DNA of 64,000 nt. It comes from DATBFG01 sp036558645. Lineage in GTDB: Bacteria; Acidobacteriota; Terriglobia; Terriglobales; Acidobacteriaceae. Location: assembly GCA_036558645.1 (NCBI GenBank), contig DATBFG010000007.1:1-64000 (forward strand), read 5' to 3'. The notes under the pieces were generated by a model that saw only the letters and a program-made list of their open reading frames with translations, was not told the DNA's origin and did no database searches. The stretch's first letter is position 1. Each line of letters starts with the position of its first letter. This document shows positions 34,622 through 43,841 of this stretch, piece after piece. The position numbers were made by a program, and so were the translations under genes.

Positions 34622-35125
34622 CTATGTCTTTCCTCGCGATCCCCATTCCCACATGCCAAACATGGCCTTCTGCGAAAAGGGATGGCCCGTTTGCCGCGCC
34701 AGCATTGCAACCTGTCCTCGGTGGTGTGCGTCATGCGCGATCAGGTAGCCGACAAATCCTGCCACGTCCGGACGAAATCCTTTAATTCGTCCATCGCCCC
34801 CAACGGCTGCTCTCACCACTGCCGCCAATGCGGAATAGCTCTGATCGAATGCTTTGGCAGCCTGGGCAGGCGTGACCTTTGCTTTATCCAACTGGCCTGG
34901 GATCTTACTTCCCTTGGCTGCGGCTTTGAGCCACATGACGCGCACGTTATGCATATGTGCCACGATGGCTGCGATATCCCTACCCTTGCCGAACGGTGGA
35001 TCGGCGCGCCACGCCTCCGGGGGAAGATTCTCCAACATGAACTGATTGATTCTTTCGTTAGTTTCGAAAGAATGTAGCAGCGCTTCCGACAGAGACCAAG
35101 GCAGGGCGGCAGGATTCTTAGGCAT
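34622..35125 (-). CDS. DinB-fold protein (first of three)
   Basis: 167 residues. Four-helix DinB/YfiT-like fold with the metal-binding histidines in VAHMHNVRV and YLIAHDAHHRGQ. DinB-fold proteins include thiol-dependent S-transferases and damage-inducible proteins; the reaction here is unknown. Confidence 0.85.
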   Translation of the reverse strand: MPKNPAALPWSLSEALLHSFETNERINQFMLENLPPEAWRADPPFGKGRDIAAIVAHMHNVRVMWLKAAAKGSKIPGQLDKAKVTPAQAAKAFDQSYSALAAVVRAAVGGDGRIKGFRPDVAGFVGYLIAHDAHHRGQVAMLARQTGHPFSQKAMFGMWEWGSRGKT

Positions 35126-35177
35126 CAGTTCCCTTGTTTTGCAGTCAGGTTAACATCACAGTCCCAACAATTGCGCA

Positions 35178-35205
35178 TTGACGGCGTTTTCCACTAAGCT
35201 ATCTG
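35178..35205 (+). promoter_or_regulatory. Possible promoter of the TPR protein gene
   Basis: TTGACG (35178-35183) and TATCTG (35200-35205) are 16 bases apart, about 60 bases upstream of the GTG start. Confidence 0.35.
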
Positions 35206-35267
35206 TAACTTTCCCTGGGTTCATTTCATTCTTACGACCTTTAATCGTCCCGACAGGAGGGATATCT

Positions 35268-36908
35268 GTGAAATTTTGGATCTGGGTTCTGTTCTTGTTG
35301 AATCTGGGCGGCATAGCTGTCGCTCAGGAGCATCCGTCTCACATGCAAACCAAGCCGGCGACGCTGGTGACCGGTCTTGGAGATTTACACCATCCGATCT
35401 CAACGAAGAATGCCGACGCGCAAAAGTTTTTCGATCAAGGTCTGCGCTACATCTATGCCTTCAACCACGACGAGGCGGCGCGCTCATTCACTCGCGCCAC
35501 TGAACTCGATCCCAAGTGCGCCATGGGGTTTTGGGGCATCGCAGAAGCGGTCGGACCGAACTATAACGACCCGGCTAGCGCCGATCGTTTTAAAGCCGCG
35601 CATGACGCCATTCAGAAGGCTGTCGACCTGGAAGCCAATGCCACTCCCAGCGAAAAGGCCTACATTGACGCTATGGCGCTTCGCTTCCCTGCCGATTCGA
35701 ACGCTGATCTGCGCATGGCTGCCGAGGCTTACCACGACGCGATGCGTGAATTGGTTAAGCAGTTTCCAGACGACCTGGATGCCGCCACCCTATTTGCAGA
35801 ATCGGGCATGAACCTGCATCCCTGGGGCCTGTGGCACCCGGATGGAACGCCGGAAGTCAACACCGAAGAAGTCGTCTCGACCTTGGAATCGGTGATCCGC
35901 CGCGATCCCAATCACATGGGTGCAATTCACTACTACATACATGCCGTCGAAGCCTCGCGCAGTCCTGAACGAGCGCTCGCCGCGGCCAATCGATTGGCAG
36001 CCTTGGCACCCGGCGCAGGACACCTCGTTCATATGCCGGCGCACGTCTACATCCGTACCGGTGACTATGCTGCTGCGGTTAAGACGAACGAGGCTGCCGC
36101 CGCTGCCGATCAGGCCTACATCAAGGCTAGCGGGGTGCAGGGCATTTACCCGATGATGTACTACAGCCACAACCTGCACTTTATCGCCATGTGCGCCAGC
36201 ATGAATGGTGATTACGCAGAAGCCAAGAAGAATGGCGACTTGCTGTTTGCGCACGTTGCTCCCGCAATCAAAGACATGCCGCCACTGGAAGGGTTCGCCA
36301 CCATTCCCCTGGCGATTGGTGTGCGTTTTCACAAGTGGGCCGAAATTCTGAAAACTCCTCAGCCCGACGCATCGATGAAGACTGTGACCGTATTCTGGCA
36401 CTTTGCCCGCGGGATGGCGTTGGCTGGGACGGGAAAGGTCGACGAGGCCACCAAGGAATACCAGGTTGTCGCGGATGCAGAAGCTGCAACTCCGCCGGAT
36501 CTGGTTTTCGCAATGCCGGTGAATAACAAGACCAAGGATGTCCTGAAGATTGCAAAAAATGTTCTGAATGCCAAGATTTCAATGGCGAAAGGTGATATGC
36601 CCGGTGCGATCGCGATGCTGAAAGAGGCCGTCAGCGTTCAGGACTCTCTGAAATATAACGAACCTCCGGATTGGTTCTTCCCGGTTCGCGAAACTCTCGG
36701 CGTCGCCTACTACATGAGCGGAGACCCGAAGGCAGCGGAGGCTACGTTCCGAGCCGATCTGGAAAAGAACCCGCGGAACCCGCGGTCGCTTTTTGGATTG
36801 GAACAAGCACTGAAGGTGCAGAAGCGCGACTACGATGCCAGTTTCGTTAACAAGCAATTTGAGGCATCGTGGAAGGGCTCCGCGCTCAAGTTAGAAGACC
36901 TCGTGTGA
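35268..36908 (+). CDS. Secreted TPR-repeat protein
   Basis: 546 residues from the GTG at 35268, which follows GGAGGG and opens a signal peptide (MKFWIWVLFLLNLGGIAVAQ). Longer frames upstream lack both. TPR units are seen at AQKFFDQGLRYIYAFNHDEAARSFTRA and again toward the C-terminus (AMAKGDMPGAIAMLKEAVS, SGDPKAAEATFRADLEKNP). The protein has many Tyr/His-rich helices and is of a type common in acidobacteria and planctomycetes; function unknown. Confidence 0.85.
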   Translation: MKFWIWVLFLLNLGGIAVAQEHPSHMQTKPATLVTGLGDLHHPISTKNADAQKFFDQGLRYIYAFNHDEAARSFTRATELDPKCAMGFWGIAEAVGPNYNDPASADRFKAAHDAIQKAVDLEANATPSEKAYIDAMALRFPADSNADLRMAAEAYHDAMRELVKQFPDDLDAATLFAESGMNLHPWGLWHPDGTPEVNTEEVVSTLESVIRRDPNHMGAIHYYIHAVEASRSPERALAAANRLAALAPGAGHLVHMPAHVYIRTGDYAAAVKTNEAAAAADQAYIKASGVQGIYPMMYYSHNLHFIAMCASMNGDYAEAKKNGDLLFAHVAPAIKDMPPLEGFATIPLAIGVRFHKWAEILKTPQPDASMKTVTVFWHFARGMALAGTGKVDEATKEYQVVADAEAATPPDLVFAMPVNNKTKDVLKIAKNVLNAKISMAKGDMPGAIAMLKEAVSVQDSLKYNEPPDWFFPVRETLGVAYYMSGDPKAAEATFRADLEKNPRNPRSLFGLEQALKVQKRDYDASFVNKQFEASWKGSALKLEDLV

Positions 36909-36917
36909 TCGCATAGA

Positions 36918-36942
36918 GAAAGCCAAGTGAAAGAGGGCTTTC
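36918..36942 (+). terminator. Weak hairpin after the TPR gene
   Basis: Arms GAAAGCC and GGCTTTC (7 bp) with an 11-base loop, 10 bases after the stop. There is no T run, so it may be Rho-assisted or merely a transcript-end stem. Confidence 0.3.
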
Positions 36943-36954
36943 ATTCCAAGGATG

Positions 36955-37002
36955 GACCCGCTGCCTGGGAACCGCTTGTCGGTTCTTTTAGGACAGCGGG
37001 TC
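36955..37002 (+). other. Long hairpin in the ligA leader
   Basis: Arms GACCCGCTG and CAGCGGGTC (9 bp, perfect) enclose a second small stem ACCG/CGGT. It lies about 95 bases upstream of the ligA start. No T run follows. Purpose unknown. Confidence 0.4.
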
Positions 37003-37085
37003 GTCCTCTTGTACTGCAGCTTGCGTGATAATTTCCTGCCGATTCGCGCATCGTCTCATTCGCCACCGGCTCACTTCATCTCTGC

Positions 37086-37091
37086 TAATCT
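37086..37091 (+). promoter_or_regulatory. -10-like element before ligA
   Basis: TAATCT is 7 bases upstream of the ATG; spacer TTTCGTG has no ribosome-binding site. Confidence 0.35.
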
Positions 37092-37098
37092 TTTCGTG

Positions 37099-39111
37099 AT
37101 GCCCGATCTCGCCAAGAAAATCGAGTTTCTGCGCGAGCAGATCCGCCGTCACGAATATCTCTATTACGTTCTTGATAATCCCGAGATCAGCGACGCCGAT
37201 TTTGATGTCCTGATGTTCGAGCTCAAGCGCCTGGAGGCAGAGCACCCTGAACTGATCACCCCTGACTCGCCGACGCAACGCGTCGGGGGCAAACCACGCG
37301 AGGGCTTTGTCAAGGCGCCGCACTCTTCGCCGATGCTGTCACTCGACAACACTTACAGCGAGGAGGAGCTCCGGAACTGGGAGCGTCGAGTGCACGAATT
37401 GACGGGGCGCAAGGACGTTGAGTATGTCTGCGAGCTCAAGCTCGATGGGATGTCGTTGGCGTTGCAGTATCAAGAGGGAAAACTTGTTCGAGGGGTCACG
37501 CGGGGGGACGGCACAATCGGCGAGGACGTCACCTTGAATGTGCGCACCGTGCGCTCCGTTCCTCTCTCCGTCGGTCGTGACGCAATCAAGAAAGCCGGGA
37601 TTCCGGGGAGCTTCGAGACGCGCGGCGAGATGCTGATGCCAATCTCGGCCTTTCGGCGGATGAACGAGGAACGTGAACAGAAAGGGTTGTCACTATTCGC
37701 CAATCCGCGCAACGCCACCGCGGGCACGGTCCGGCAACTCGAGCCCAGCATCACCGCGCAACGTCGCCTCGACTACTTTGCCTACGCTTTGTTGGAGAAT
37801 GGCCGGACTTTTTTTCCACGTCACGCCGAGACGCTTGACGCCCTACTAAGCGCCGGGTTCAAGGTCAATCCGTATCGCACGCTGGCCAAGAACATTGAGG
37901 GCGTCTGGGATTTTATTCAGCAGTGGGAGGCAAAACGTGAAACCTTGCCGTACGAAATCGACGGAATTGTCGTGAAAGTCGATCGCACATCCCTGCAACA
38001 GGAACTGGGATACACCGGCAAGGCGCCTCGTTGGGCAATTGCGTACAAATACGCGGCCCGTTCTGGGGTGACGCAGGTGGAAGAGATTTCGGTTCAGGTG
38101 GGCCGCACAGGAAAGCTTACACCGGTTGCGATGTTGAAACCTGTTCCCATCGGCGGCACCACCGTCAGCCGCGCAACTCTGCACAACATGGATGAGATCG
38201 AGCGGCTAGGAGTAAAGATTGGCGATTGGGTGGAGGTGGAACGTGGCGGAGATGTCATCCCTAAAGTGACGCGGGTAGTGGAAGACAAGTCACACCCGCG
38301 TGGGCACAAAACATTCGCGATGCCGGAGAAATGTCCGATCTGCGAAACGAAAATCGTTCGCACCGAAGGCGAAGTGGATTACCGCTGCGTGAATGCAAAC
38401 TGTCCTGCAAAGTTGCGCGAGACCATACTTCATTTTGCCTCGCGTCACGTCATGAATATCGAAGGCATGGGCGACGCATTAGTGAATCAGCTCACCGACC
38501 GAGGCATGGTCAAGAATGTCGCGGACATCTACCGGATTACCAAAGCAGACTTGCTTAGTCTGGAACGCATGGGCGACAAGTCTGCACAAAACGTGCTGAA
38601 CGAGATTGAGGAGTCAAAAAAGCTCCCGCTAGAGCGAGTGATCTTCGGCCTTGGCATTCGTTTCGTAGGAGAACGCACGGCACAGTTTCTCGCCGAGCAC
38701 TTCGGATCAATGGATGCCTTGATGCAAGCGGGAGAGGAAGAACTGCAGGACGTCGATGAAGTTGGCCCCCGCATAGCCAAGAGCATCGCTGAATTTTTTG
38801 CCGAACCGAGTAATCGCGAACTGGTAGCACGTTTGCGCGAGTCTGGACTGCACCTCATTGGAACGAAGAAACAACGCGGTACAGCACTGGCCGGACAAAC
38901 ATTCGTTATCACCGGGACCTTTGCCAACTACAGTCGTGACGAAGCGAAGAAATTGATCGAAGATGCCGGCGGTAAGGTCGCAGGTTCCGTCAGCAAGAAA
39001 ACTAACTATCTGCTCGCTGGATCTGATGCCGGCTCGAAACTCGACAAAGCCAAAGAACTGGGCGTTCGAATCATCGGTGAAGAGGATATTGACCGTTTGA
39101 TTGGCCAATAG
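37099..39111 (+). CDS. ligA: NAD-dependent DNA ligase
   Basis: 670 residues, the standard LigA length, from the ATG at 37099 (MPDLAKKIEFLREQIRRHEY). The frame extends 49 codons upstream, but that segment does not match LigA. Adenylation lysine is K114 in CELKLDGMSL; the zinc finger is CPICE...CVNANCP; HhH repeats and a C-terminal BRCT domain (GQTFVITGTF) follow. It joins nicks in replication and repair using NAD. Confidence 0.97.
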   Translation: MPDLAKKIEFLREQIRRHEYLYYVLDNPEISDADFDVLMFELKRLEAEHPELITPDSPTQRVGGKPREGFVKAPHSSPMLSLDNTYSEEELRNWERRVHELTGRKDVEYVCELKLDGMSLALQYQEGKLVRGVTRGDGTIGEDVTLNVRTVRSVPLSVGRDAIKKAGIPGSFETRGEMLMPISAFRRMNEEREQKGLSLFANPRNATAGTVRQLEPSITAQRRLDYFAYALLENGRTFFPRHAETLDALLSAGFKVNPYRTLAKNIEGVWDFIQQWEAKRETLPYEIDGIVVKVDRTSLQQELGYTGKAPRWAIAYKYAARSGVTQVEEISVQVGRTGKLTPVAMLKPVPIGGTTVSRATLHNMDEIERLGVKIGDWVEVERGGDVIPKVTRVVEDKSHPRGHKTFAMPEKCPICETKIVRTEGEVDYRCVNANCPAKLRETILHFASRHVMNIEGMGDALVNQLTDRGMVKNVADIYRITKADLLSLERMGDKSAQNVLNEIEESKKLPLERVIFGLGIRFVGERTAQFLAEHFGSMDALMQAGEEELQDVDEVGPRIAKSIAEFFAEPSNRELVARLRESGLHLIGTKKQRGTALAGQTFVITGTFANYSRDEAKKLIEDAGGKVAGSVSKKTNYLLAGSDAGSKLDKAKELGVRIIGEEDIDRLIGQ

Positions 39112-39268
39112 AGTCGTTGGTGTTGAGTAGTTAGGGCATTGCAGAAATCTACAATCTATTGACAATCTATTGACAACCGAGCTGGTGAGACGACCTAAGC
39201 TTCCCGAGCCTGACCAGCGGGCAAAAACTTCTACCGTAAGTCCACGCTACCGAATCAAAGGAGGAATC

Positions 39269-40351
39269 ATGCGGGTCTCAAGACTCCAGGGCAGAAAAGT
39301 GTTTCAACTCGCCATCGTGATGACATTGGTCTTTTGCATGTCTGGCCTCGCCAGCGCAGCATCCTACAAGCCATTTGTCATGACAGCCGACACGAGCGGC
39401 GTCGCGCCGAATACCGATCCCCACCTGGTGAATCCGTGGGGTGTAAGCTTCAGCGGAACTGGTCCGTTCTGGACCGCGAACAATAACACTGGTACCTCTA
39501 CGGTTTACAACAGCACCGGGCAAATTCAACCCATTGTGGTCACGATCCCAGCAGTTGGCGGCGCGCCTGTTGGTTCTCCGACTGGAACCGTGTTTAACGG
39601 CTCCACAGATTTCGTTGTAACGCAGGGTACGAAATCTGGTGCGGCAAGCTTCATCTTTAACAGTGAAGATGGATCGATCACCGGCTGGAACCCCACCGTC
39701 AACGCATCCAACGCAATCGTTGCGGTCGACAATTCTTCTGCCGGCGCAATCTACAAGGGTTTGGAAATTGCGAACAATGGAACGGGTAATTTCTTATACG
39801 CAGCAAACTTCTTTTCCGGAAAGATCGAGGTTTACGACAAAAACTTCCATCTCACGAACCTGGCTGGAAACTTTACGGATCCCAATCTTCCAGCGGGCGT
39901 AGCTCCTCACAACATTCGCCTGATCAACGGTCAGCTCTGGGTTCTGTACGCAAAGCAGAATGCCCAGAAGACCGACCCGGTGTTCGGCGCTGGCTTTGGC
40001 CTGGTGGACATCTTCGACCTCAACGGCAACTTCGTGAAGCGGTTCACTGCGCGCGGCAAGCTGAATGCGCCCTGGGGAATCGCCCTGGCACCGTCGACGT
40101 TCGGAACGTTCGCAAACGCCGTGATTGTCGGCAACCTTGGTGATGGCAAGATGACAGCCTACAACGCCACAACCGGCGCACCCCTCGGGCAACTGAGCGG
40201 CGCAAACGGGCAGCCGCTGAGGATTCAGGGCCTTTGGGCGTTGACATTCGGAAACGGCGGTCAGGGTGGACTCACGAACGTGCTTTACTTCACGGCAGGA
40301 CCTGGCGGCTATCAGCACGGCTGGCTCGGAAGCATCACGTTCCAACCGTAA
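39269..40351 (+). CDS. TIGR03118-family secreted protein
   Basis: 360 residues from the ATG at 39269, which has GGAGGAATC before it; a longer frame from 39170 adds 33 residues with no ribosome-binding site. Signal peptide (LAIVMTLVFCMSGLASA, about 12-28), then a beta-propeller-like body with NPWGVSFSGTGPFWTANNNTG and APWGIALAPSTFGTF, typical of the TIGR03118 family seen in acidobacteria and others. Function unknown. Confidence 0.88.
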   Translation: MRVSRLQGRKVFQLAIVMTLVFCMSGLASAASYKPFVMTADTSGVAPNTDPHLVNPWGVSFSGTGPFWTANNNTGTSTVYNSTGQIQPIVVTIPAVGGAPVGSPTGTVFNGSTDFVVTQGTKSGAASFIFNSEDGSITGWNPTVNASNAIVAVDNSSAGAIYKGLEIANNGTGNFLYAANFFSGKIEVYDKNFHLTNLAGNFTDPNLPAGVAPHNIRLINGQLWVLYAKQNAQKTDPVFGAGFGLVDIFDLNGNFVKRFTARGKLNAPWGIALAPSTFGTFANAVIVGNLGDGKMTAYNATTGAPLGQLSGANGQPLRIQGLWALTFGNGGQGGLTNVLYFTAGPGGYQHGWLGSITFQP

Positions 40352-40408
40352 GATTTCGCACGACGGTGCGGCAAGCACCCGTGTAGAGCGGTCTTTCCGC
40401 AGCAGGTT

Positions 40409-40449
40409 CATCCTGGGCGAAACCCCGGCGGGAGTGCTCGCCCAGGATG
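40409..40449. repeat. Perfect 12-bp inverted repeat
   Basis: Arms CATCCTGGGCGA (40409-40420) and TCGCCCAGGATG (40438-40449) with a 17-base GC-rich loop. It lies between the stop of the TIGR03118 gene and its terminator, after a smaller GGTGC/GCACC stem at 40365-40379. It could protect the mRNA 3' end or be a repeat element. Confidence 0.6.
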
Positions 40450-40485
40450 GATCCGCAAGATTTCCTCCCGGGTTTAAGTACGTGA

Positions 40486-40512
40486 GCGCGGGCACCAAGC
40501 CCGCGCTTTTTT
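40486..40512 (+). terminator. Rho-independent terminator after the TIGR03118 gene
   Basis: Stem GCGCGGGC / GCCCGCGC (8 bp) with loop ACCAA, then TTTTTT. Confidence 0.92.
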
Positions 40513-40626
40513 CTTGCAACGCGGCGGGCGTGGTTTGAGTTCCCTCCTTGCTTTCCAACCACGGCGCCAATCAGGTGTTACACTTTTCTGCCCTACGCAC
40601 TCAGTTCACTCTTGGAGTATTTGCTC

Positions 40627-42861
40627 GTGACGCCTACCGCCCATTTAATTTTTATTGCTTTGTTAAGCGCCTCTATTGCCACCGCACAAGAGAGCCGGCC
40701 AGCAGAAACGAAGGCACTGACAATCGAAAATATTTTCGCCGAAGGCGGGATTACGGGACGCGGTCCCGAGACGATCAAATGGTCCCCGGATAATTCGAGG
40801 GTTTCTTTTGTACAGCGGGATGATTCTGGTGAACATGGAGAGTTATGGTACGTGGATGTCGCAACCGGAGAGAAAAAGGTTCTGGTCAGTGAGGTGAAGC
40901 TCACGGCGCTTGCGCCACCGATGAGCAAGATCAAAGACGAACGCGAAAAGGAACGCGTCAGCCGATACTCGGTGGCTGCCTACCAGTGGGCGCCTGACTC
41001 CAAGCATCTACTCTTCGACTCGCAAGGTCAGCTTTGGCTTTACAGCATCGAAAGCGGCACTGCCATCCAGTTCACGTCCGACACTGAGCCCAGTGAGGAT
41101 CCCAAGTTCTCTCCCGACGGGACCCGGCTTGCGTTTATTCGTCGCCACAACCTCTATGTTCATCCGATCTCCAAGACTTCAGAGACGAGGCTCACCAAGG
41201 ATAAAGACGAAAATCTGTTGAATGGCGAAGTGGACTGGGTTTACGCCGAGGAACTCTCCGTCCGCAGCAATTATTTCTGGTCTCCCGACAGCCGAAACAT
41301 TGTCTTCCTGCAAACGGACGAGACTCGGGTCCCAACGTATCCGATTGTCGATTGGTTGCCAACGCACCCTCACGCTGATAGTCAACACTATCCCAAGGCG
41401 GGTGATCCGAATCCTGTCGTGCGTCTCGGAGTGGCGAAGGCCTCGGGCGGCAAACCGAAGTTCATCACATTGACGGACGATCCCGACACTTACGTCCCCC
41501 GCTTTGGCTGGGTGAGCGATGGAATTGTGTGGGCGCAAGTCCTAAATCGCACGCAGGACCGCATGGATTTGTATTTTGCGGATACCCACTCCGGCAAGGC
41601 GCGCAAGGTCCTCAGCGAAAATGCTCCGGAAGGATGGGTCAACGTCAATGACGACATGCGCATTTTGAAGTCTGGCGATCGATTTACATGGTCGAGCTGG
41701 CGCGACGGACATACGCACCTGTACTTGTACAGCTTCGATAAGGCGAATCCTCTGGGCAATGATGCGAAGTTGGATAAGCAACTCACGCAAGGCGACTTCG
41801 AAATGCTGGGAGTGGAGGGTATCGACGAAGCCCAAGGTGTTCTGTACTTCATCTGCAATAAGGATGACCTTCGCCAAGCGCAACTGTACTCGGTGAAGTT
41901 TGATGGAAGCGGCCTGACACGCTTAACACAAGAAAGTGGCGTCCACTCAGCGACTTTTTCTGACGATTCCAAGCATTGGGTCGATGAATTCTCCTCAACA
42001 TCCACTCCACCGCGCTTGTCGCTCTGTAGCGGCGCCAGGGCATGCCAGAGCGTCTGGGATTCCCGTTCGGTAAACGACTTTGCATTAGCGGAGCCGAAGT
42101 TTCTGGAGTTCAAGGCGGACGACGGGACGACTCTATACGGAGAATTGCTGCTGCCTGCTGGTACGCAGACAGGGAAAATCCCGCTCATCGTGGATATTTA
42201 CGGTGGGCCTGCTGCCCAAATCGTGCGCCGTGAGTGGGGCGGCACCACCAGCTTGTTCCATCAACTTATGGCGCGCAGTGGCTTTGCCATCTTTTCTGTT
42301 GATAACCGGGGAACGCCAAACCGGGATCGCAAGTTCCAAACCGCAACTCGCCACCAGTTCGGTGCCGTCGAATTGAAGGATCAACTGAGCGCGCTGGAGC
42401 AACTTCTTTCTCAATACCCACAGCTCGATCGCGACAGAATCGGAATCTGGGGCTGGAGTAATGGCGCATCGATGACGCTCTACGCGCTTACACACTCCAA
42501 TGTGTTCAAGGCGGGAGCAGCCGTTGCTCCGGTGACCGATTGGCGCAACTATGACACCATCTACACCGAGCGCTACATGGGTCTTCCCAAGGACAACGGC
42601 AAAGCGTATGACGATTCGTCATTGTCCAAAGCGGCGGACAAATTGCATGGCGCTTTGCTGCTGGCTCACGGTACGAGCGACGATAACGTGCACCTGCAAA
42701 ACAGCATCCAGATGGTTGACGCACTCATCAAAGCGGGCAAACAATTTCGATTTATGCCGTATCCGAATAAGACGCATGGGATCGGCGGCTCGGCGTACCG
42801 TACTCACATATTTCATATGATCCAGGATTTCTTTGATCAGAATCTGAAGGACAGCCGCTAG
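40627..42861 (+). CDS. Dipeptidyl-peptidase IV-like S9 peptidase, secreted
   Basis: 744 residues from the GTG at 40627 (GGAG nine bases upstream), opening a signal peptide ending SIATAQ. The propeller domain has the DPP-IV double-glutamate motif VYAEELSVRSNYFW that grips the peptide N-terminus. The catalytic triad is S611 (GWSNG), D685 (HGTSDDNVH) and H717 (NKTHGI). The serine motif has Asn where many family members have Tyr. It removes N-terminal dipeptides, probably Xaa-Pro. Confidence 0.93.
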   Translation: MTPTAHLIFIALLSASIATAQESRPAETKALTIENIFAEGGITGRGPETIKWSPDNSRVSFVQRDDSGEHGELWYVDVATGEKKVLVSEVKLTALAPPMSKIKDEREKERVSRYSVAAYQWAPDSKHLLFDSQGQLWLYSIESGTAIQFTSDTEPSEDPKFSPDGTRLAFIRRHNLYVHPISKTSETRLTKDKDENLLNGEVDWVYAEELSVRSNYFWSPDSRNIVFLQTDETRVPTYPIVDWLPTHPHADSQHYPKAGDPNPVVRLGVAKASGGKPKFITLTDDPDTYVPRFGWVSDGIVWAQVLNRTQDRMDLYFADTHSGKARKVLSENAPEGWVNVNDDMRILKSGDRFTWSSWRDGHTHLYLYSFDKANPLGNDAKLDKQLTQGDFEMLGVEGIDEAQGVLYFICNKDDLRQAQLYSVKFDGSGLTRLTQESGVHSATFSDDSKHWVDEFSSTSTPPRLSLCSGARACQSVWDSRSVNDFALAEPKFLEFKADDGTTLYGELLLPAGTQTGKIPLIVDIYGGPAAQIVRREWGGTTSLFHQLMARSGFAIFSVDNRGTPNRDRKFQTATRHQFGAVELKDQLSALEQLLSQYPQLDRDRIGIWGWSNGASMTLYALTHSNVFKAGAAVAPVTDWRNYDTIYTERYMGLPKDNGKAYDDSSLSKAADKLHGALLLAHGTSDDNVHLQNSIQMVDALIKAGKQFRFMPYPNKTHGIGGSAYRTHIFHMIQDFFDQNLKDSR

Positions 42862-42948
42862 CCCTCGGTCGTTAGTCGTTGGTTTCGCGCAGTATTGGCA
42901 CGTGACAAACAGGGGTCTCGTCGAGCAAAAAGGGACAGGAGTCAAGAC

Positions 42949-43827
42949 ATGCACGTCGTGAGCAGTGGGAAACAACCATCGACTACCGGCCAAAGACTGG
43001 CTTTGGGCGAGTTCGAGCTCACCGCTGTCTCTGACGGGCTCTATCCGCTCGACGGCGGCGCGTTCTTTGGTGTCGTTCCGAAGATCATGTGGCAACGCAA
43101 GCTTCCCTCGAATGACAAGAATCAAGTCACTTCGGGCCTGAACTCAATCGTGGTGCGCACCGGAAAGCACACCGTATTGATCGAAACAGGCATCGGCAAC
43201 AAGCTGTCCGAGCGAATGCTTAAGATCTACGGGCAGCCTGCGCAATTGCTCAATAATCTGGCCGCAGCTGGTTTTAAGCCAGAAGATATCGACATTGTCA
43301 TCAACAGTCATCTGCACTTTGACCATTGCGGATGGAACACCATGCGCGTTGGCGACAAAGTCGTCCCTACTTTTCCGCGCGCTGAGTATTTCGTTCAGGA
43401 AGGCGAGTGGCAGCACGGACGCCTGCAATTGGAACGAGACTCCGTCAGTTACATCGGCGACAATTACGATCCCGTAATTCAAAACGGCCAGATGCGTTTA
43501 ATCACGGGGGATCAGGAGATCGTTCCAGGAATCTCAGTGCAGGTCTTCCCGGGCCATACGAAGCACATGCAGGCCATCACAGTCGTGAGCGGCGGGAAGA
43601 CCGCGTGTTACATCTCGGACCTCATCCCGACGGCAGCACATCTCGATTTGACCTGGGTCATGGCCTTCGACCTCTTTCCGCTGGAAACCATCGAAAGCCG
43701 CAAGCGTTACTACTCGCGTGCCATTCCGGAGAAGTGGCTGACCATGTTCACGCACGATCCGAACATGCCGTGGGCGTACGTCGAAGAGGGCGGTTTGGGA
43801 AAGATGGTAGCGAGGCCAGCAGGATAA
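42949..43827 (+). CDS. Metallo-beta-lactamase-fold hydrolase
   Basis: 292 residues from the ATG at 42949, chosen for AGGAG 7 bases upstream. The MBL motif is NSHLHFDHCGW (HxHxDH), with later ligands in FPGHTKH, YISDLIPT and FTHDP. The arrangement resembles AHL-lactonase/quinolone-type MBL enzymes; the substrate is unknown. It follows the DPP-IV-like gene by 87 bases. Confidence 0.88.
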   Translation: MHVVSSGKQPSTTGQRLALGEFELTAVSDGLYPLDGGAFFGVVPKIMWQRKLPSNDKNQVTSGLNSIVVRTGKHTVLIETGIGNKLSERMLKIYGQPAQLLNNLAAAGFKPEDIDIVINSHLHFDHCGWNTMRVGDKVVPTFPRAEYFVQEGEWQHGRLQLERDSVSYIGDNYDPVIQNGQMRLITGDQEIVPGISVQVFPGHTKHMQAITVVSGGKTACYISDLIPTAAHLDLTWVMAFDLFPLETIESRKRYYSRAIPEKWLTMFTHDPNMPWAYVEEGGLGKMVARPAG

Positions 43828-43841
43828 TCGGAAATCATCGC

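Noticed and set aside
36952..37098. Longer LigA starting at 36952
   Set aside because: The extra 49 residues do not resemble LigA; the family start MPDLAKKIEFLREQ follows at 37099.
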